Under the pieces are notes generated by a model. The model was not told the origin of the DNA and searched no databases. It saw nothing but the letters and a program-made list of their open reading frames with translations. A program made the position numbers and the translations under genes. A stretch of DNA of 64,000 nt from Pseudobutyrivibrio sp. MD2005 (lineage in GTDB: Bacteria > Bacillota > Clostridia > Lachnospirales > Lachnospiraceae): positions 242,440 through 306,439 of the forward strand of contig NZ_KK211359.1 in NCBI RefSeq assembly GCF_000621865.1, written 5' to 3'. Numbering within the stretch: the stretch's first letter is position 1; each line of letters begins with the position of its first letter. Positions 44,063 to 51,806 of the stretch are shown piece by piece.

Positions 44063-44106
44063 ACACCGCCCTAAGTTGAGAGTTGAGTTGCAATCTAAGG
44101 CGGTGT
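44063..44106 (-). terminator. Hairpin after the toxin gene
   Basis: ACACCGCC (44063-44070) pairs with GGCGGTGT (44099-44106), extended imperfectly by CTAAG/CTAA. It lies just beyond the toxin stop on the - strand and probably ends that transcript, though the following T-run is weak. Confidence 0.5.
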
Positions 44107-44120
44107 ATATTAACGATATT

Positions 44121-44380
44121 TTATTCATAATGTCCGCGACATGAAATTATACGTATATTTTCGTTCTCAAAATCATAAACAAGGCGGTCTACATCATTTA
44201 TTCTACGGCTCCAAAATCCACTGAGGTTTTCCTTTTTAACGGTTCAGGTTTTCCAATACCATTATATGGATCACGTTGGGCATCTTTTATTAGTGAATTA
44301 ATTCTTTTTAAAGTCTTTTTATCTTGGGTTTGCCAATAAAGATAATCATCCCAACCTCTGTCTTCCCATAGAATCCCCAT
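44121..44380 (-). pseudogene. YoeB/Txe-type toxin, frameshifted
   Basis: The N-terminal frame reads MGILWEDRGWDDYLYWQTQD, then LKRINSLIKDAQRDP and GIGKPEPLK, the YoeB ribosome-dependent mRNA endonuclease family. It then runs into KTSVDFGAVE and stops at 44198. Shifted by -1 at the A5 run near 44,237 the sequence continues as KENLSGFWSRRINDVDRLVY and ends ISCRGHYE at 44121, the full catalytic C-terminus. A run of six A would restore it. It is either inactivated, or expressed through slippage at the A-run. ATG overlaps the antitoxin stop. Confidence 0.85.
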
Positions 44381-44649
44381 TAATCTTCAGCCTCCAGTAG
44401 TTCATGTTCCTCAAAGTGAGCTTTTCCTGTTTTGATATCATTTGCGATTCCTTCAAGATATCTTATATTTGATTCAGAATAAAATGGATCTGCAGAGACT
44501 TCAAATGGAATTCTGTGTTCCCTAGTCATTTTTTTGGCAAAAATTGTAAAGGCAGTTGTCATAGACATGCCAAGTTCATCACAAAGTGCTTCCATATTTT
44601 TCTTTAAGTCAGAGTCCATTCTAAAATTAACATTTACTGCGTTTGCCAT
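44380..44649 (-). CDS. RelB/DinJ-family antitoxin
   Basis: The 89-residue ribbon-helix-helix antitoxin pairs with the YoeB-like toxin and probably represses its own promoter. The RHH part is VNVNFRMDSDLKKNMEALCDELGMSMTTAFTIFAKKM. The C-terminal tail (LEGIANDIKTGKAHFEEHEL) would wrap the toxin. ATG at 44649 is chosen over 44664 because the earlier ATG overlaps the ribosome-binding site GGAGG. The stop shares bases with the toxin ATG (TAATG). Confidence 0.9.
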   Translation of the reverse strand: MANAVNVNFRMDSDLKKNMEALCDELGMSMTTAFTIFAKKMTREHRIPFEVSADPFYSESNIRYLEGIANDIKTGKAHFEEHELLEAED

Positions 44650-44715
44650 TTTAAAAACCTCCATAGTTTTTCTATTATCTTAATTTGATTATATCATGAA
44701 AGCGTAAAAGCGTAA

Positions 44716-44760
44716 AAATGCAAGACACATCATTACAATGTAATGATGTGTCTTGCATTT
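44716..44760. repeat. Perfect 21-bp hairpin with 3-nt loop
   Basis: Bases 44716-44736 are the exact reverse complement of 44740-44760, with AAT as loop. On the - strand TTTTT follows the stem, so it can terminate transcription coming from the 45-kb side before the antitoxin gene. It could also be a tiny foldback element. It is 67 bp upstream of the antitoxin start. Confidence 0.75.
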
Positions 44761-44848
44761 GTTGCAATAAAACATTTATGTGCAAAACTTAAATTATACG
44801 CATAGATTAATATCTAAACTGAGGCAGTGCCCTCTTTAAATGAAGATT

Positions 44849-45149
44849 TGTCATTTGACACATAACATATAAAATGTGTGACACATAACGTATAAAAAGG
44901 TACAAAGGGACCTATACAATTGGTGCATCAATTATAAGAATCGATGCTTTCACGATAGTTTCTAAATTAATGATACCTAATTAATGACGGCTTTTTATTT
45001 TTTATGTGTCAAAACGACATCTTTTTATACATTATGTGTCACAAATATTAGTATTCTATTGACACATAAAATATAAAAAGACATCAAAAAAGCCCGCAAA
45101 TGCGAGCTCATGTATAGCTATTATTTTATAAACTATGTGTCAAATGACA
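44849..45149. repeat. 301-bp MITE-like element with six internal motif copies
   Basis: The ends are 27-bp inverted repeats (44849-44875 and 45123-45149), 24 of 27 positions equal, beginning TGTCATTTGACACATA. Inside, the motif TGACACATAA, two variable bases, TATAAAAAG recurs: forward at 44856, 44879 and 45060, reversed ending at 45011, 45041 and 45142. A terminator-like hairpin (45091-45108, followed by T6 on the - strand) also lies inside. No coding frame is supported. It looks like a non-autonomous transposable element; the clustered copies also resemble iterons. Confidence 0.7.
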
Positions 45150-45176
45150 CCCATTTACTTTGCCGACACTCTCATA

Positions 45177-45216
45177 AATAAAAGGAGCTGGAATATATAA
45201 TGTCTCCAACTCCTTT
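45177..45216 (-). terminator. Rho-independent terminator of the DUF134-NifX gene
   Basis: AAAGGAGCTGGA (45181-45192) pairs with TCCAACTCCTTT (45205-45216), 11 of 12 pairs Watson-Crick plus one G-U. On the - strand TTTATTTAT follows. It lies 17 bp after the stop. Confidence 0.75.
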
Positions 45217-45232
45217 ACTACTTTATATGTAT

Positions 45233-45970
45233 TTAATTGTGGCAACTTCCGTGACCGTGTCCATGGCAGCTATGTCCGTCACCATGTTCTTCATCATGAT
45301 GTGAACAGTTTGCTTCACCTGAAGCTGCAAGTGTACCGGCTAAGAATGCATTTACGACTTCATCAGTGTTCCCGCTTGCACCTGCGTATAACTGAATGCC
45401 TGCCTCCTGAAGAGCCATTACAGCGCCACCGCCGATACCACCACAGATAAGAACATCTACTTCAGCAAGATTAAGAACACCTGCAAGAGCGCCACAGCCC
45501 TCACCATTAGTACTTACAACCTCAGAGTTAACAACCTTGCCATCTTCGATATCGTATACTTTGAACTGCTCTGTTCTTCCAAAGTGTCCAAACACATTTC
45601 CATTATCATAAGTTACTGCTACTCTCATTGTATTTACTCCTTTTGATTTCAAGTTATTATCAAAAAAAGCTTGGTTTCTATCCATCTCTACATTACCACC
45701 GGATATACGAATTCGCTTTCCCTCTACAAGTGCAATTGCTATTTTTCTTCTAGCACTCTCATACATAGCTGTAACAGTTGTTCTTGCAACACCCATGCTA
45801 TTTGCACAATCCTCTTGATTCATACCTTCAGCATCTAGAAGTTTCAAAGTCTCATACTCATCTAGAGTAAGGGTGATTGTCTCCAACTGAGGATTCTCTG
45901 AATTCTCTGGAACAAAGCTATAGTAATCTGGAAATACACGTATTTTTCTACATTTTGGTAATCTAGGCAC
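45233..45970 (-). CDS. DUF134 HTH fused to NifX/NifB-like cofactor-binding domain, His-rich tail
   Basis: Two domains usually encoded separately are joined. Residues 1-105 are DUF134, a sigma-70-region-4-like HTH protein (PRLPKCRKIRVFPDYYSF, EYETLKLLDAEGMNQEDCAN, GVARTTVTAMYESARRKIA). Residues 114-215 are a dinitrogenase Fe-Mo-cofactor domain (MRVAVTYDNGNVFGHFGRTE, ICGGIGGGAVMAL). The end is a His/Cys-rich metal-binding tail. GTG at 45970 is the likely start: GGGAGGG lies 5-7 bp before it and relatives begin (M)PR-RK-R. An intact AAAAGGAG precedes the internal ATG at 45628, so the second domain may also be made alone. It lies behind a double operator. Confidence 0.85.
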   Translation of the reverse strand: MPRLPKCRKIRVFPDYYSFVPENSENPQLETITLTLDEYETLKLLDAEGMNQEDCANSMGVARTTVTAMYESARRKIAIALVEGKRIRISGGNVEMDRNQAFFDNNLKSKGVNTMRVAVTYDNGNVFGHFGRTEQFKVYDIEDGKVVNSEVVSTNGEGCGALAGVLNLAEVDVLICGGIGGGAVMALQEAGIQLYAGASGNTDEVVNAFLAGTLAASGEANCSHHDEEHGDGHSCHGHGHGSCHN

Positions 45971-45991
45971 AATAGAACCCTCCCACTTTTT

Positions 45992-46037
45992 TGACATATG
46001 TCAGCTATAATTTATCATCATTACTGACATATGTCAA
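45992..46037 (-). promoter_or_regulatory. Promoter with two identical 12-bp operators (TGACATATGTCA)
   Basis: On the - strand TTGACA (46037-46032), a 17-bp spacer and TAAATT (46014-46009) form a promoter for the DUF134-NifX gene. The palindrome TGACATATGTCA occurs twice, at 46025-46036 overlapping the -35 and at 45992-46003 near the expected transcription start, 33 bp apart (three helical turns). This is a typical repressor layout. The regulator is unknown and may be the DUF134 protein itself or an FNR/CRP-like factor. Confidence 0.7.
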
Positions 46038-46057
46038 ATTTATTATGTGCTTTTCTT

Positions 46058-47095
46058 TTACCATATTCCCATTATATACTGCATCAAAAGGCTGACAACT
46101 GTTATTCCGATCCAGCAAAAGCCGCCAAGCAAAATCGGCTTCCCACCTGATTTAATTAGTTTGATTATGTTACTGTTCAAGCCAATAGCAGCCATGGCCA
46201 TTATTATAAAGAACTTGCTAAGTTCCTTAAGTGGCTTAAAAACATAAGAAGGGACACCTGCTCTCAAGCAAATAGTTGTGATAATTGAAGCAATCACAAA
46301 GAAGACTATGAACATCGGAAATGCTCTTCTAAAGCTAAAGCCATTTGTCGAACTTCCATCCTTTTTTGCTTCCCTTGCCCTCAGATACGCAAGTACCAGT
46401 GTAATAGGTATGATAGCCAGTGTTCTTGTAAGCTTGACCGTAACTGCCTTATCAAGAGTCTGATTCCCCAGGTTCCACATACTATCCCAGGTTGATGCAG
46501 CTGCGGTGACGGAAGAAGTATCATTAACTGCAGTTCCCGCAAAAATACCGAAAGCCTCTCCTGTTGTGATATCAAAACCTATAAGCTTTCCCAGCGAAGG
46601 AAAAAGAAGTGCTGCCAGCACGTTAAAGAAAAATATCACAGAAATTGCCTGTGCCACTTCATCATCATCCGCATCAATGACAGGAGCCGTAGCTGCTATT
46701 GCTGAGCCGCCGCATATTGATGAGCCAACTCCGATAAGAGTAGCTGTGTTTCCTTTGATATTCATAACCTTATGAAGAATCCATGATAGGATAAGCGATG
46801 TTGAAATCGTGCAGATAATTATAGGAAGTGACTGTTTCCCGGTCTGAAGAACGACCGAAAGATTCATACCAAATCCAAGGAGGACAACAGCCTCCTGCAG
46901 AATTATCTTTGATGTAAACTTTATTCCATCAGCCGCCTTCCCCTTGTCATTCCAGAACAGGGCTATTATCATGCCCAGAATGATTGCAATCACCGCTCCG
47001 CCAACGACAGGGAAGCGCTTTCCCAGGAGCCATGAAGGAACTGCAATAGTGAAGCATACTATTACTCCCATGTAATTCTTTTTCAAAAAATCCAT
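46058..47095 (-). CDS. YeiH-family (UPF0324) membrane protein, putative sulfate exporter
   Basis: The 345-residue, ~10-TM protein of the YeiH/UPF0324 family is often annotated as a sulfate or sulfite exporter on weak evidence. Visible signatures are [37 protein letters not shown] and [17 protein letters not shown]. It is divergent from a LysR-type regulator, the same arrangement as yeiH-yeiE in enterobacteria, which suggests control by that regulator. The stop region lies only 21 bp from the operators of the next - strand gene. Confidence 0.85.
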   Translation of the reverse strand: MDFLKKNYMGVIVCFTIAVPSWLLGKRFPVVGGAVIAIILGMIIALFWNDKGKAADGIKFTSKIILQEAVVLLGFGMNLSVVLQTGKQSLPIIICTISTSLILSWILHKVMNIKGNTATLIGVGSSICGGSAIAATAPVIDADDDEVAQAISVIFFFNVLAALLFPSLGKLIGFDITTGEAFGIFAGTAVNDTSSVTAAASTWDSMWNLGNQTLDKAVTVKLTRTLAIIPITLVLAYLRAREAKKDGSSTNGFSFRRAFPMFIVFFVIASIITTICLRAGVPSYVFKPLKELSKFFIIMAMAAIGLNSNIIKLIKSGGKPILLGGFCWIGITVVSLLMQYIMGIW

Positions 47096-47159
47096 CTCAA
47101 GACCTCTCTCTCTTTTTAATCTGTTCTTTCGCAGGTCTTATTCTATTCTGTCTTTTGAA

Positions 47160-47200
47160 AAAGATAAAATTATATATTATTATATATCCATAAATATTTC
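47160..47200. promoter_or_regulatory. yeiH-lysR divergent control region
   Basis: The 127-bp gap contains an A+T-rich dyad, ATATAT-TATT-ATATAT at 47172-47187, with T-N11-A spacing as expected for a LysR-type binding site. GGGAGG lies 8 bp before the regulator ATG. Confidence 0.35.
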
Positions 47201-47222
47201 TTATCGTTAGGGAGGACTGATT

Positions 47223-48116
47223 ATGCTGGATTTCAGGATAGATACCTTTCTATGTGTTTGTAGGCACCTCAATTTCACCAAGGCGTCTAAGGAGCTGAAT
47301 ATTACTCAGCCCGCTGTTTCTCAGCACATACATCATCTTGAAAATGAATACGGGACAAAGCTGTTTACTCAGGATGGAAAAAAACTTTTTCTAACTGATA
47401 ACGGAAAACTCCTGTATAAAAAAATGAATCAGATAAAAAATGATGATGAAAGTCTCAAAGAAATACTTTCAAAGAATAACCATGGCTTAAAAGACATCTC
47501 TTTTGGTGTCACCATGACCATAGGAGAATACATAATTGCTGATCCGATCAGTGATTACATAAAAAATCACCCGGATACTAATCTTAAGATTACATTTGGC
47601 AACACATCGGAGCTTCTTAAAAAACTCTCCGACGGTGTTATAGATTTTGCACTTGTAGAAGGATATTTCCCTGAAAATGATTATGAAACGCTGCTTTTTA
47701 GCAAAGAAGAGTTCGTTCCTGTCTGTTCGGCAAAGCACTCTTTCAATCAGAAGCCACGCGTGATAAAAGATCTCTTTCCCGAGCGAATTCTTATAAGAGA
47801 ACCCGGTTCAGGAACGCGCAATATATTGGAAAGAGCTCTTGCCCTGAACAATTACTCCACAAGTGATTTTAGGAATTTTACCCAGGTGGAGAACATGCAT
47901 GCCATAATAAGCCTTATTGAAAAAGATTGTGGCATCACCTTTTTATATAAAGCAGCGGTTGCATCAGGACTGCAGTCCGGATATCTGAAAACAATCCCCC
48001 TTGACGACTTTAGGGTAAAACATGATTTTACCTTCATCTGGCCCAAAGATACTGTTTTCAGTGAAGAGATCCGTGCAATATGTGAGGAAATACAACCTAT
48101 AACTCATTCTGCATGA
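47223..48116 (+). CDS. LysR-family transcriptional regulator
   Basis: LysR regulator of 297 residues. The N-terminal winged HTH (1-60) reads FLCVCRHLNFTKASKELNIT then QPAVSQHIHHLENEYGTKLF. The effector domain (about 88-290) has FGVTMTIGEYIIADP and the LIREPGSGTRNILE segment found in CysL/YeiE-like proteins, which sense sulfur metabolites. It probably controls the divergent yeiH gene. The 3' end overlaps the convergent membrane-protein gene by 13 bp. Confidence 0.9.
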   Translation: MLDFRIDTFLCVCRHLNFTKASKELNITQPAVSQHIHHLENEYGTKLFTQDGKKLFLTDNGKLLYKKMNQIKNDDESLKEILSKNNHGLKDISFGVTMTIGEYIIADPISDYIKNHPDTNLKITFGNTSELLKKLSDGVIDFALVEGYFPENDYETLLFSKEEFVPVCSAKHSFNQKPRVIKDLFPERILIREPGSGTRNILERALALNNYSTSDFRNFTQVENMHAIISLIEKDCGITFLYKAAVASGLQSGYLKTIPLDDFRVKHDFTFIWPKDTVFSEEIRAICEEIQPITHSA

Positions 48117-49066
48117 AGTTCATGTTCTTTTTCATAAAGCTTGTTATCCTGCCGTCTCATGAAAATCATCCGGGACAGAAAAAGAATCAAGCTACTTCCT
48201 ACAAAAATCTGAATCGGATATGTGATTAGTACGCTTTCAGATATTATCATGCTCAGCATGGTAATAGCGCCAACCGGTGGCATATACATCTTAGTAAAAT
48301 GAATAACGATAAGCATACCACTTGTAGCAACAATTGCTGAAATCGTAATAGGAAGCCCTATCCAAATAGCAAAGAAATATCTTGAAATCACACCAATTAT
48401 GGCACACACAGTTATCACTGCCACCGTTTTGACTGGCATATTTCTTGTTTTGTTCCTTGGCCTGGAAAACTCAGTAAATGCCACAAGTAACGGAGGGGCC
48501 ACAACAAATCTATAACCCGTTTTGAATGCAACACCGGCTATTACTGTCACACAAAGGATTCTAATGGAAGTATCTACCATATCGTCCCTGGAATTCAGCA
48601 TCACAGGAACATATTCCTCATCTGCTCGGATTCCCTGAAATAGAAAAAGTTTATGAAACAATATTACAAGTAATGTCAGTACAAATGCAGCTATAGGATA
48701 CAATATACTTGTAGTATGCATCATCACCGGGAGCACTATTGCTGAGACAAATGGTGCAAACGTGGTTCCTGAAAACATAAAGATTACCTGAGCGATTGTG
48801 AATGCCAAAATCACTTCGATATACGTATCAAACGGAACAAATCTTACAATGCACACTCCTATTATTGCACAGCCTGTTATCAGTGAAAGCATACGCTTTC
48901 CATTAACCTTCCAGCTTCTATTTTTTGCCACCATATATCCAACTGCTAATGCTGTTATCTCAGGAAATATAATCTCCTTCTCATTTAAAGTTTCTGCAAA
49001 TAGTGTCATCAGCGCTACTAACAGAACTGTACAAGCGTATGGTATTATTCTCTTGACTCTATACAT
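48104..49066 (-). CDS. HPP-like multipass membrane protein
   Basis: The 320-residue, very hydrophobic protein has about ten TM helices in what looks like two related halves: FPEITALAVGYMVAKNRSW and GTTFAPFVSAIVLPVMM in the first, FVVAPPLLVAFTEFSRPRNK and GLPITISAIVATSGMLIV in the second. The Pro-rich APPLLVAF and MPPVGAITML segments resemble HPP-family proteins, a family linked to nitrite transport in plastids and cyanobacteria. Function here is unknown. No partner genes are obvious. Confidence 0.55.
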   Translation of the reverse strand: MYRVKRIIPYACTVLLVALMTLFAETLNEKEIIFPEITALAVGYMVAKNRSWKVNGKRMLSLITGCAIIGVCIVRFVPFDTYIEVILAFTIAQVIFMFSGTTFAPFVSAIVLPVMMHTTSILYPIAAFVLTLLVILFHKLFLFQGIRADEEYVPVMLNSRDDMVDTSIRILCVTVIAGVAFKTGYRFVVAPPLLVAFTEFSRPRNKTRNMPVKTVAVITVCAIIGVISRYFFAIWIGLPITISAIVATSGMLIVIHFTKMYMPPVGAITMLSMIISESVLITYPIQIFVGSSLILFLSRMIFMRRQDNKLYEKEHELHAE

Positions 49067-49086
49067 ATTCTATAAAAAACATGCAA

Positions 49087-49314
49087 TCAATGTGATGATC
49101 GCGATTCCTCCTTAGTCGGTGTTTGTTTTCCATCATTAGGAATAACAGCTGGAGCCTCTCTTTTAGCAATAAAATCAGCTGCATGTTCCCTAATAGTTTC
49201 TAGTCCCTTTACTTCTATATAGTCTAAATCCTTTTGTTTTAAATGAAAACTTGTCCTAAATTTAGAATTGCCCAGCCGTGTAAACAGCTGAGCAAACCAC
49301 TCTTCTCTTGTCAT
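49087..49314 (-). pseudogene. DUF4186 protein, C-terminally truncated
   Basis: The 75 residues match the N-terminal half of DUF4186 proteins (NSKFRTSFHLKQKDLDYIEV, DFIAKREAPAVIPNDGKQTP). The family normally continues with a His/Cys-containing block after KQTP for another ~45 residues. Here the frame changes to TKEESRSSH and stops, 20 bp before the next gene. The missing half contains the likely metal-binding residues, so the gene is probably non-functional. It lies 7 bp after the upstream small gene. Confidence 0.65.
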
Positions 49315-49321
49315 GTTCCTA

Positions 49322-49534
49322 TTACTTAAATATTCCTCCAGCGATATCCTTGATTTCTTTCATATCAATCTTTCCATCTGCTAGAGCATCTTTTACTTTT
49401 TTTACGTCTGCTTCATCAACCTTTACACCAGCTTTGTCTAATAACTCTTTTGCCTGATTAACATCTGCAGACTTAAGCTTGTCTAAAAGGTCCTTGTTAC
49501 CTGCTACCTTAGTAATAATATCCTTAACATCCAT
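49322..49534 (-). CDS. Small charged helical protein, unknown
   Basis: The 70-residue protein has no family I can name with confidence. It is Lys/Asp-rich, begins MDVKDIITKVAGNKDLLDKL and predicts as several short amphipathic helices. The Nif11-like leader or acidic-helix type proteins share this style, but no RiPP enzyme is near. Start has AAGGGGG 8 bp upstream, so it is very likely translated. Confidence 0.5.
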   Translation of the reverse strand: MDVKDIITKVAGNKDLLDKLKSADVNQAKELLDKAGVKVDEADVKKVKDALADGKIDMKEIKDIAGGIFK

Positions 49535-49561
49535 TTCAAAAACCCCCTTTTTAAAATGATT

Positions 49562-49863
49562 TTATAGTTCATATTCTACATGAGTTGTTGTATCCACGAA
49601 AGGTACAATAGCACCTTTGTGGCAGCAAGACGAAGCTCATGCTTTTGATATTGTTTTAAAGCCTCTTCACTCTCAAAGATGGCTTCTGCTGTTACATCGC
49701 CATTTGATGAGCTAAGACATTCTGTGCACACTACAATGTTTTCAAGTCCTGGAATATTACCATTTAATCCCTCAAGCTTTGTCTTTATGTTTGCCTTGAT
49801 TGCTCCTAAGTTTGGGCCAAAGCACTTGTCCTGTAACTTCCAGATTATGACCTGTTTTATCAT
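49562..49863 (-). pseudogene. Dabb (stress-responsive A/B barrel) protein with frameshifted end
   Basis: Dimeric alpha/beta-barrel (Dabb) small protein. The first ~75 residues fit: MIKQVIIWKLQDKCFG, then VTAEAIFESEEALKQYQKHE. After LRLAATKV the frame runs to a stop at 49576. Another frame over the same bases gives the family ending VPFVDTTTHVEYEL up to 49562. An indel near 49,620 separates the two. The N-terminal barrel strands are complete but the last strand is lost. Confidence 0.65.
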
Positions 49864-50072
49864 TTAAATAATTCTCTCCAATTTCTATCTCTAATGGCTA
49901 TTAGTTTATCACTTAAGTGAATTTTGTTCCACCTAGTATACCAGCCTATAAATATTTACTATAACACATGGAATTGTAAATATTTTGGTATGAGTATGCG
50001 ATCATACAAAGAATTTTTACACAAACCTGTGATACAATAAGTCCGTTAACTATAGAAATATGTGAGGTTAAT

Positions 50073-50984
50073 ATGGGATTATTTAATAAGGATGTAAAGA
50101 ACGAAAATAAAGTATCAGATATAAGCGCTACAACAGAAGAATCAAGAGTCAATAAGAGATTATATCTTGTAGACTATGAAAATGTATCAGATGCCGGACT
50201 TGTTGGTGTTGATCAATTATCTAGCAACGATATTGTTATAATTTTTTATGGTTCAAAGGTAAAAACAGTTGCATATGAATCGCTTATAGCTATAACTAGC
50301 TCTTCAGCAAACATAGAGCATGTAAAAGCCGAAAAGACTGCAAAGAATTATTTAGATTTTCAATTAACAACATATCTTGGATACAAGTTAGGCCTGAATT
50401 CTTATGATGAAATTTTTGTTATCAGTAAAGACTCAGGATTTGATGCCGTAATAGATTTTTGGACAGAAAAAGGATATTCAATAAAACGCCAGGAGTCGAT
50501 TGTAATAAAAGAAAAAGTGATTGAAGAGAAATCTGAAGAACAGCTAAAGGCTAGACCAAGAAGAACTTACACAAGAAGGACTGGAAATTCAGGAAGGACA
50601 ACCACAAGAACAGTACGACAAAAAGTGGTAACAAAAACTCAGGCAAAGAAACCTAGAACTACTACTCGACCTAATGTTACAGAAAAGCAAAAAGCTGAAC
50701 TCAGAGCTGCACTTAAGGGTGCTGAGCTAAGTGCACCAGACTATAAGAAAGTATATGATGCATTTGCATCTTGCGAAAATGCATCAGCTTACAATAATAA
50801 ACTTCAAAAATCACTTGGCAATGATAAAACTAGTGCAAAAAACACCTCCGAAGAGGTGTCTTTCAATCTAATACTATTGTTCTGTCTATTCTTGGACTTT
50901 TGTCATCTCGAAGCTTGCAGTGAAAGTCTTGCCATCTTCGCCTTCGCGCAGAGCTGTCCATTTCATTTTGTCACCGTCAATTGA
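50073..50984 (+). CDS. NYN/PIN-type nuclease-like protein with read-through C-terminus
   Basis: Of the 303 residues, 30-135 look like a PIN/NYN fold (YLVDYENVSDAGL, IIFYGSK, KNYLDFQLTTYLG, FVISKDSGFDAVIDFW), with acidic residues placed as in RNA-cleaving members. A basic Arg/Thr/Lys-rich linker (160-210) probably binds nucleic acid. Residues 215-250 form a small helical end. From about residue 255 the frame enters a terminator hairpin and then runs over the 3' end of the convergent gene (50886-50984), so the last ~49 residues look non-native and the original end seems lost. Confidence 0.7.
   Translation: MGLFNKDVKNENKVSDISATTEESRVNKRLYLVDYENVSDAGLVGVDQLSSNDIVIIFYGSKVKTVAYESLIAITSSSANIEHVKAEKTAKNYLDFQLTTYLGYKLGLNSYDEIFVISKDSGFDAVIDFWTEKGYSIKRQESIVIKEKVIEEKSEEQLKARPRRTYTRRTGNSGRTTTRTVRQKVVTKTQAKKPRTTTRPNVTEKQKAELRAALKGAELSAPDYKKVYDAFASCENASAYNNKLQKSLGNDKTSAKNTSEEVSFNLILLFCLFLDFCHLEACSESLAIFAFAQSCPFHFVTVN
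50842..50864 (-). terminator. UUCG-type rho-independent terminator
   Basis: ACACCTC (50842-50848) and GAGGTGT (50853-50859) pair around a 4-nt loop that reads TTCG on the - strand, where the stem is followed by TTTTTT. It ends the lipoprotein gene on the - strand and lies inside the open frame of the NYN/PIN gene on the + strand. Confidence 0.85.
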
Positions 50985-51719
50985 TATCTCCCACCATTCG
51001 CGATTCTCTTCACCATTTTCTGTCCAGCGTGTGCAAAGAAGATTTCCTGCTACAAAATACTCATTCATCTCGTCAGCGCTTGGCACCCAGTTTTCGTCGT
51101 CCTTTACGTAGTAAACGAATGTGCCGTCGTCTTTATATTCCCAGCGGTGATCCTGGCCATCATCAAATACCGACCCTTCGCTTGTACAGTGGCCCTCCCA
51201 TGTACCGAGAATGTCTTTGCTGTAGTCGTCACTTACCTTAACAAAGGTAACGTTATATTCTTTAGCTTCCGGATCAGTTCCGTTTAGCGTATGTGTGAAT
51301 TTTTTATCGGCAGTAAATTCATCGGCGCTTATGTTACTGATAGTGAATTCGTGTACAAACGACTCCTCCTCAGAGTTCCTAGTTGTAATAGTTACAACAT
51401 TACCATCGATATCTACTTCACTCTTTTGATTATAATAAAATGGAGCTTTGTCACCAGCAGCAAGCGATACGCTTGTATAAGCCTCTGTAGCTGAAACTAT
51501 ATTATATACGCTCTTTTCATCGGTCGGCACAGATTCCCCGTCAGCCTCAGACTTTATCCATGTTCCGATAATATCCTTTTCGATTTGCTCCTGTGTCACT
51601 TCAGCTTCGGTAGTTTTGCTGGATTCATCAGGCTGTTCCTGACTCTCTTTGGAACATGCTGTAAAAATTAATGCACTACACAGGACACATGCAAACAGCA
51701 GATATAACACTTTCTTCAT
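50886..51719 (-). CDS. Lipoprotein with two lipocalin-like repeats
   Basis: The 277-residue lipoprotein has a signal peptide ending in the lipobox FTAC (Cys22). A Glu/Ser/Thr linker leads to two related beta-rich domains, each opening with a DIIGTWIKSEADGE or DILGTWEGHCTSEG motif (about residues 49 and 170). These GTW starts are typical of lipocalin-like/DUF4923-type repeats. Function is unknown; surface-exposed binding is likely. The start has GGAGGAAAACCT. A UUCG terminator follows. Confidence 0.75.
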   Translation of the reverse strand: MKKVLYLLFACVLCSALIFTACSKESQEQPDESSKTTEAEVTQEQIEKDIIGTWIKSEADGESVPTDEKSVYNIVSATEAYTSVSLAAGDKAPFYYNQKSEVDIDGNVVTITTRNSEEESFVHEFTISNISADEFTADKKFTHTLNGTDPEAKEYNVTFVKVSDDYSKDILGTWEGHCTSEGSVFDDGQDHRWEYKDDGTFVYYVKDDENWVPSADEMNEYFVAGNLLCTRWTENGEENREWWEISIDGDKMKWTALREGEDGKTFTASFEMTKVQE

Positions 51720-51806
51720 AGGTTTTCCTCCAATATATATACTAATGCGTTAATATTCCTAGCCTGATCCTACCTTACCTAAATTGTAACGTAGGAAAAA
51801 TACATG

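Noticed and set aside
44849..45149. Plasmid replication origin with iterons
   Set aside because: No rep gene or partition gene is nearby, and the outermost motif copies form inverted ends, which fits a MITE-like element better.
45971..45997. ATG 45997 as start of the DUF134-NifX gene
   Set aside because: It lies within an operator palindrome, next to the predicted transcription start, and has no Shine-Dalgarno. GTG 45970 has GGGAGGG and fits the family N-terminus.
46278..46775. Small + strand frames within the YeiH gene
   Set aside because: They are antisense shadows of a well-supported membrane-protein gene, without ribosome-binding sites or family features.
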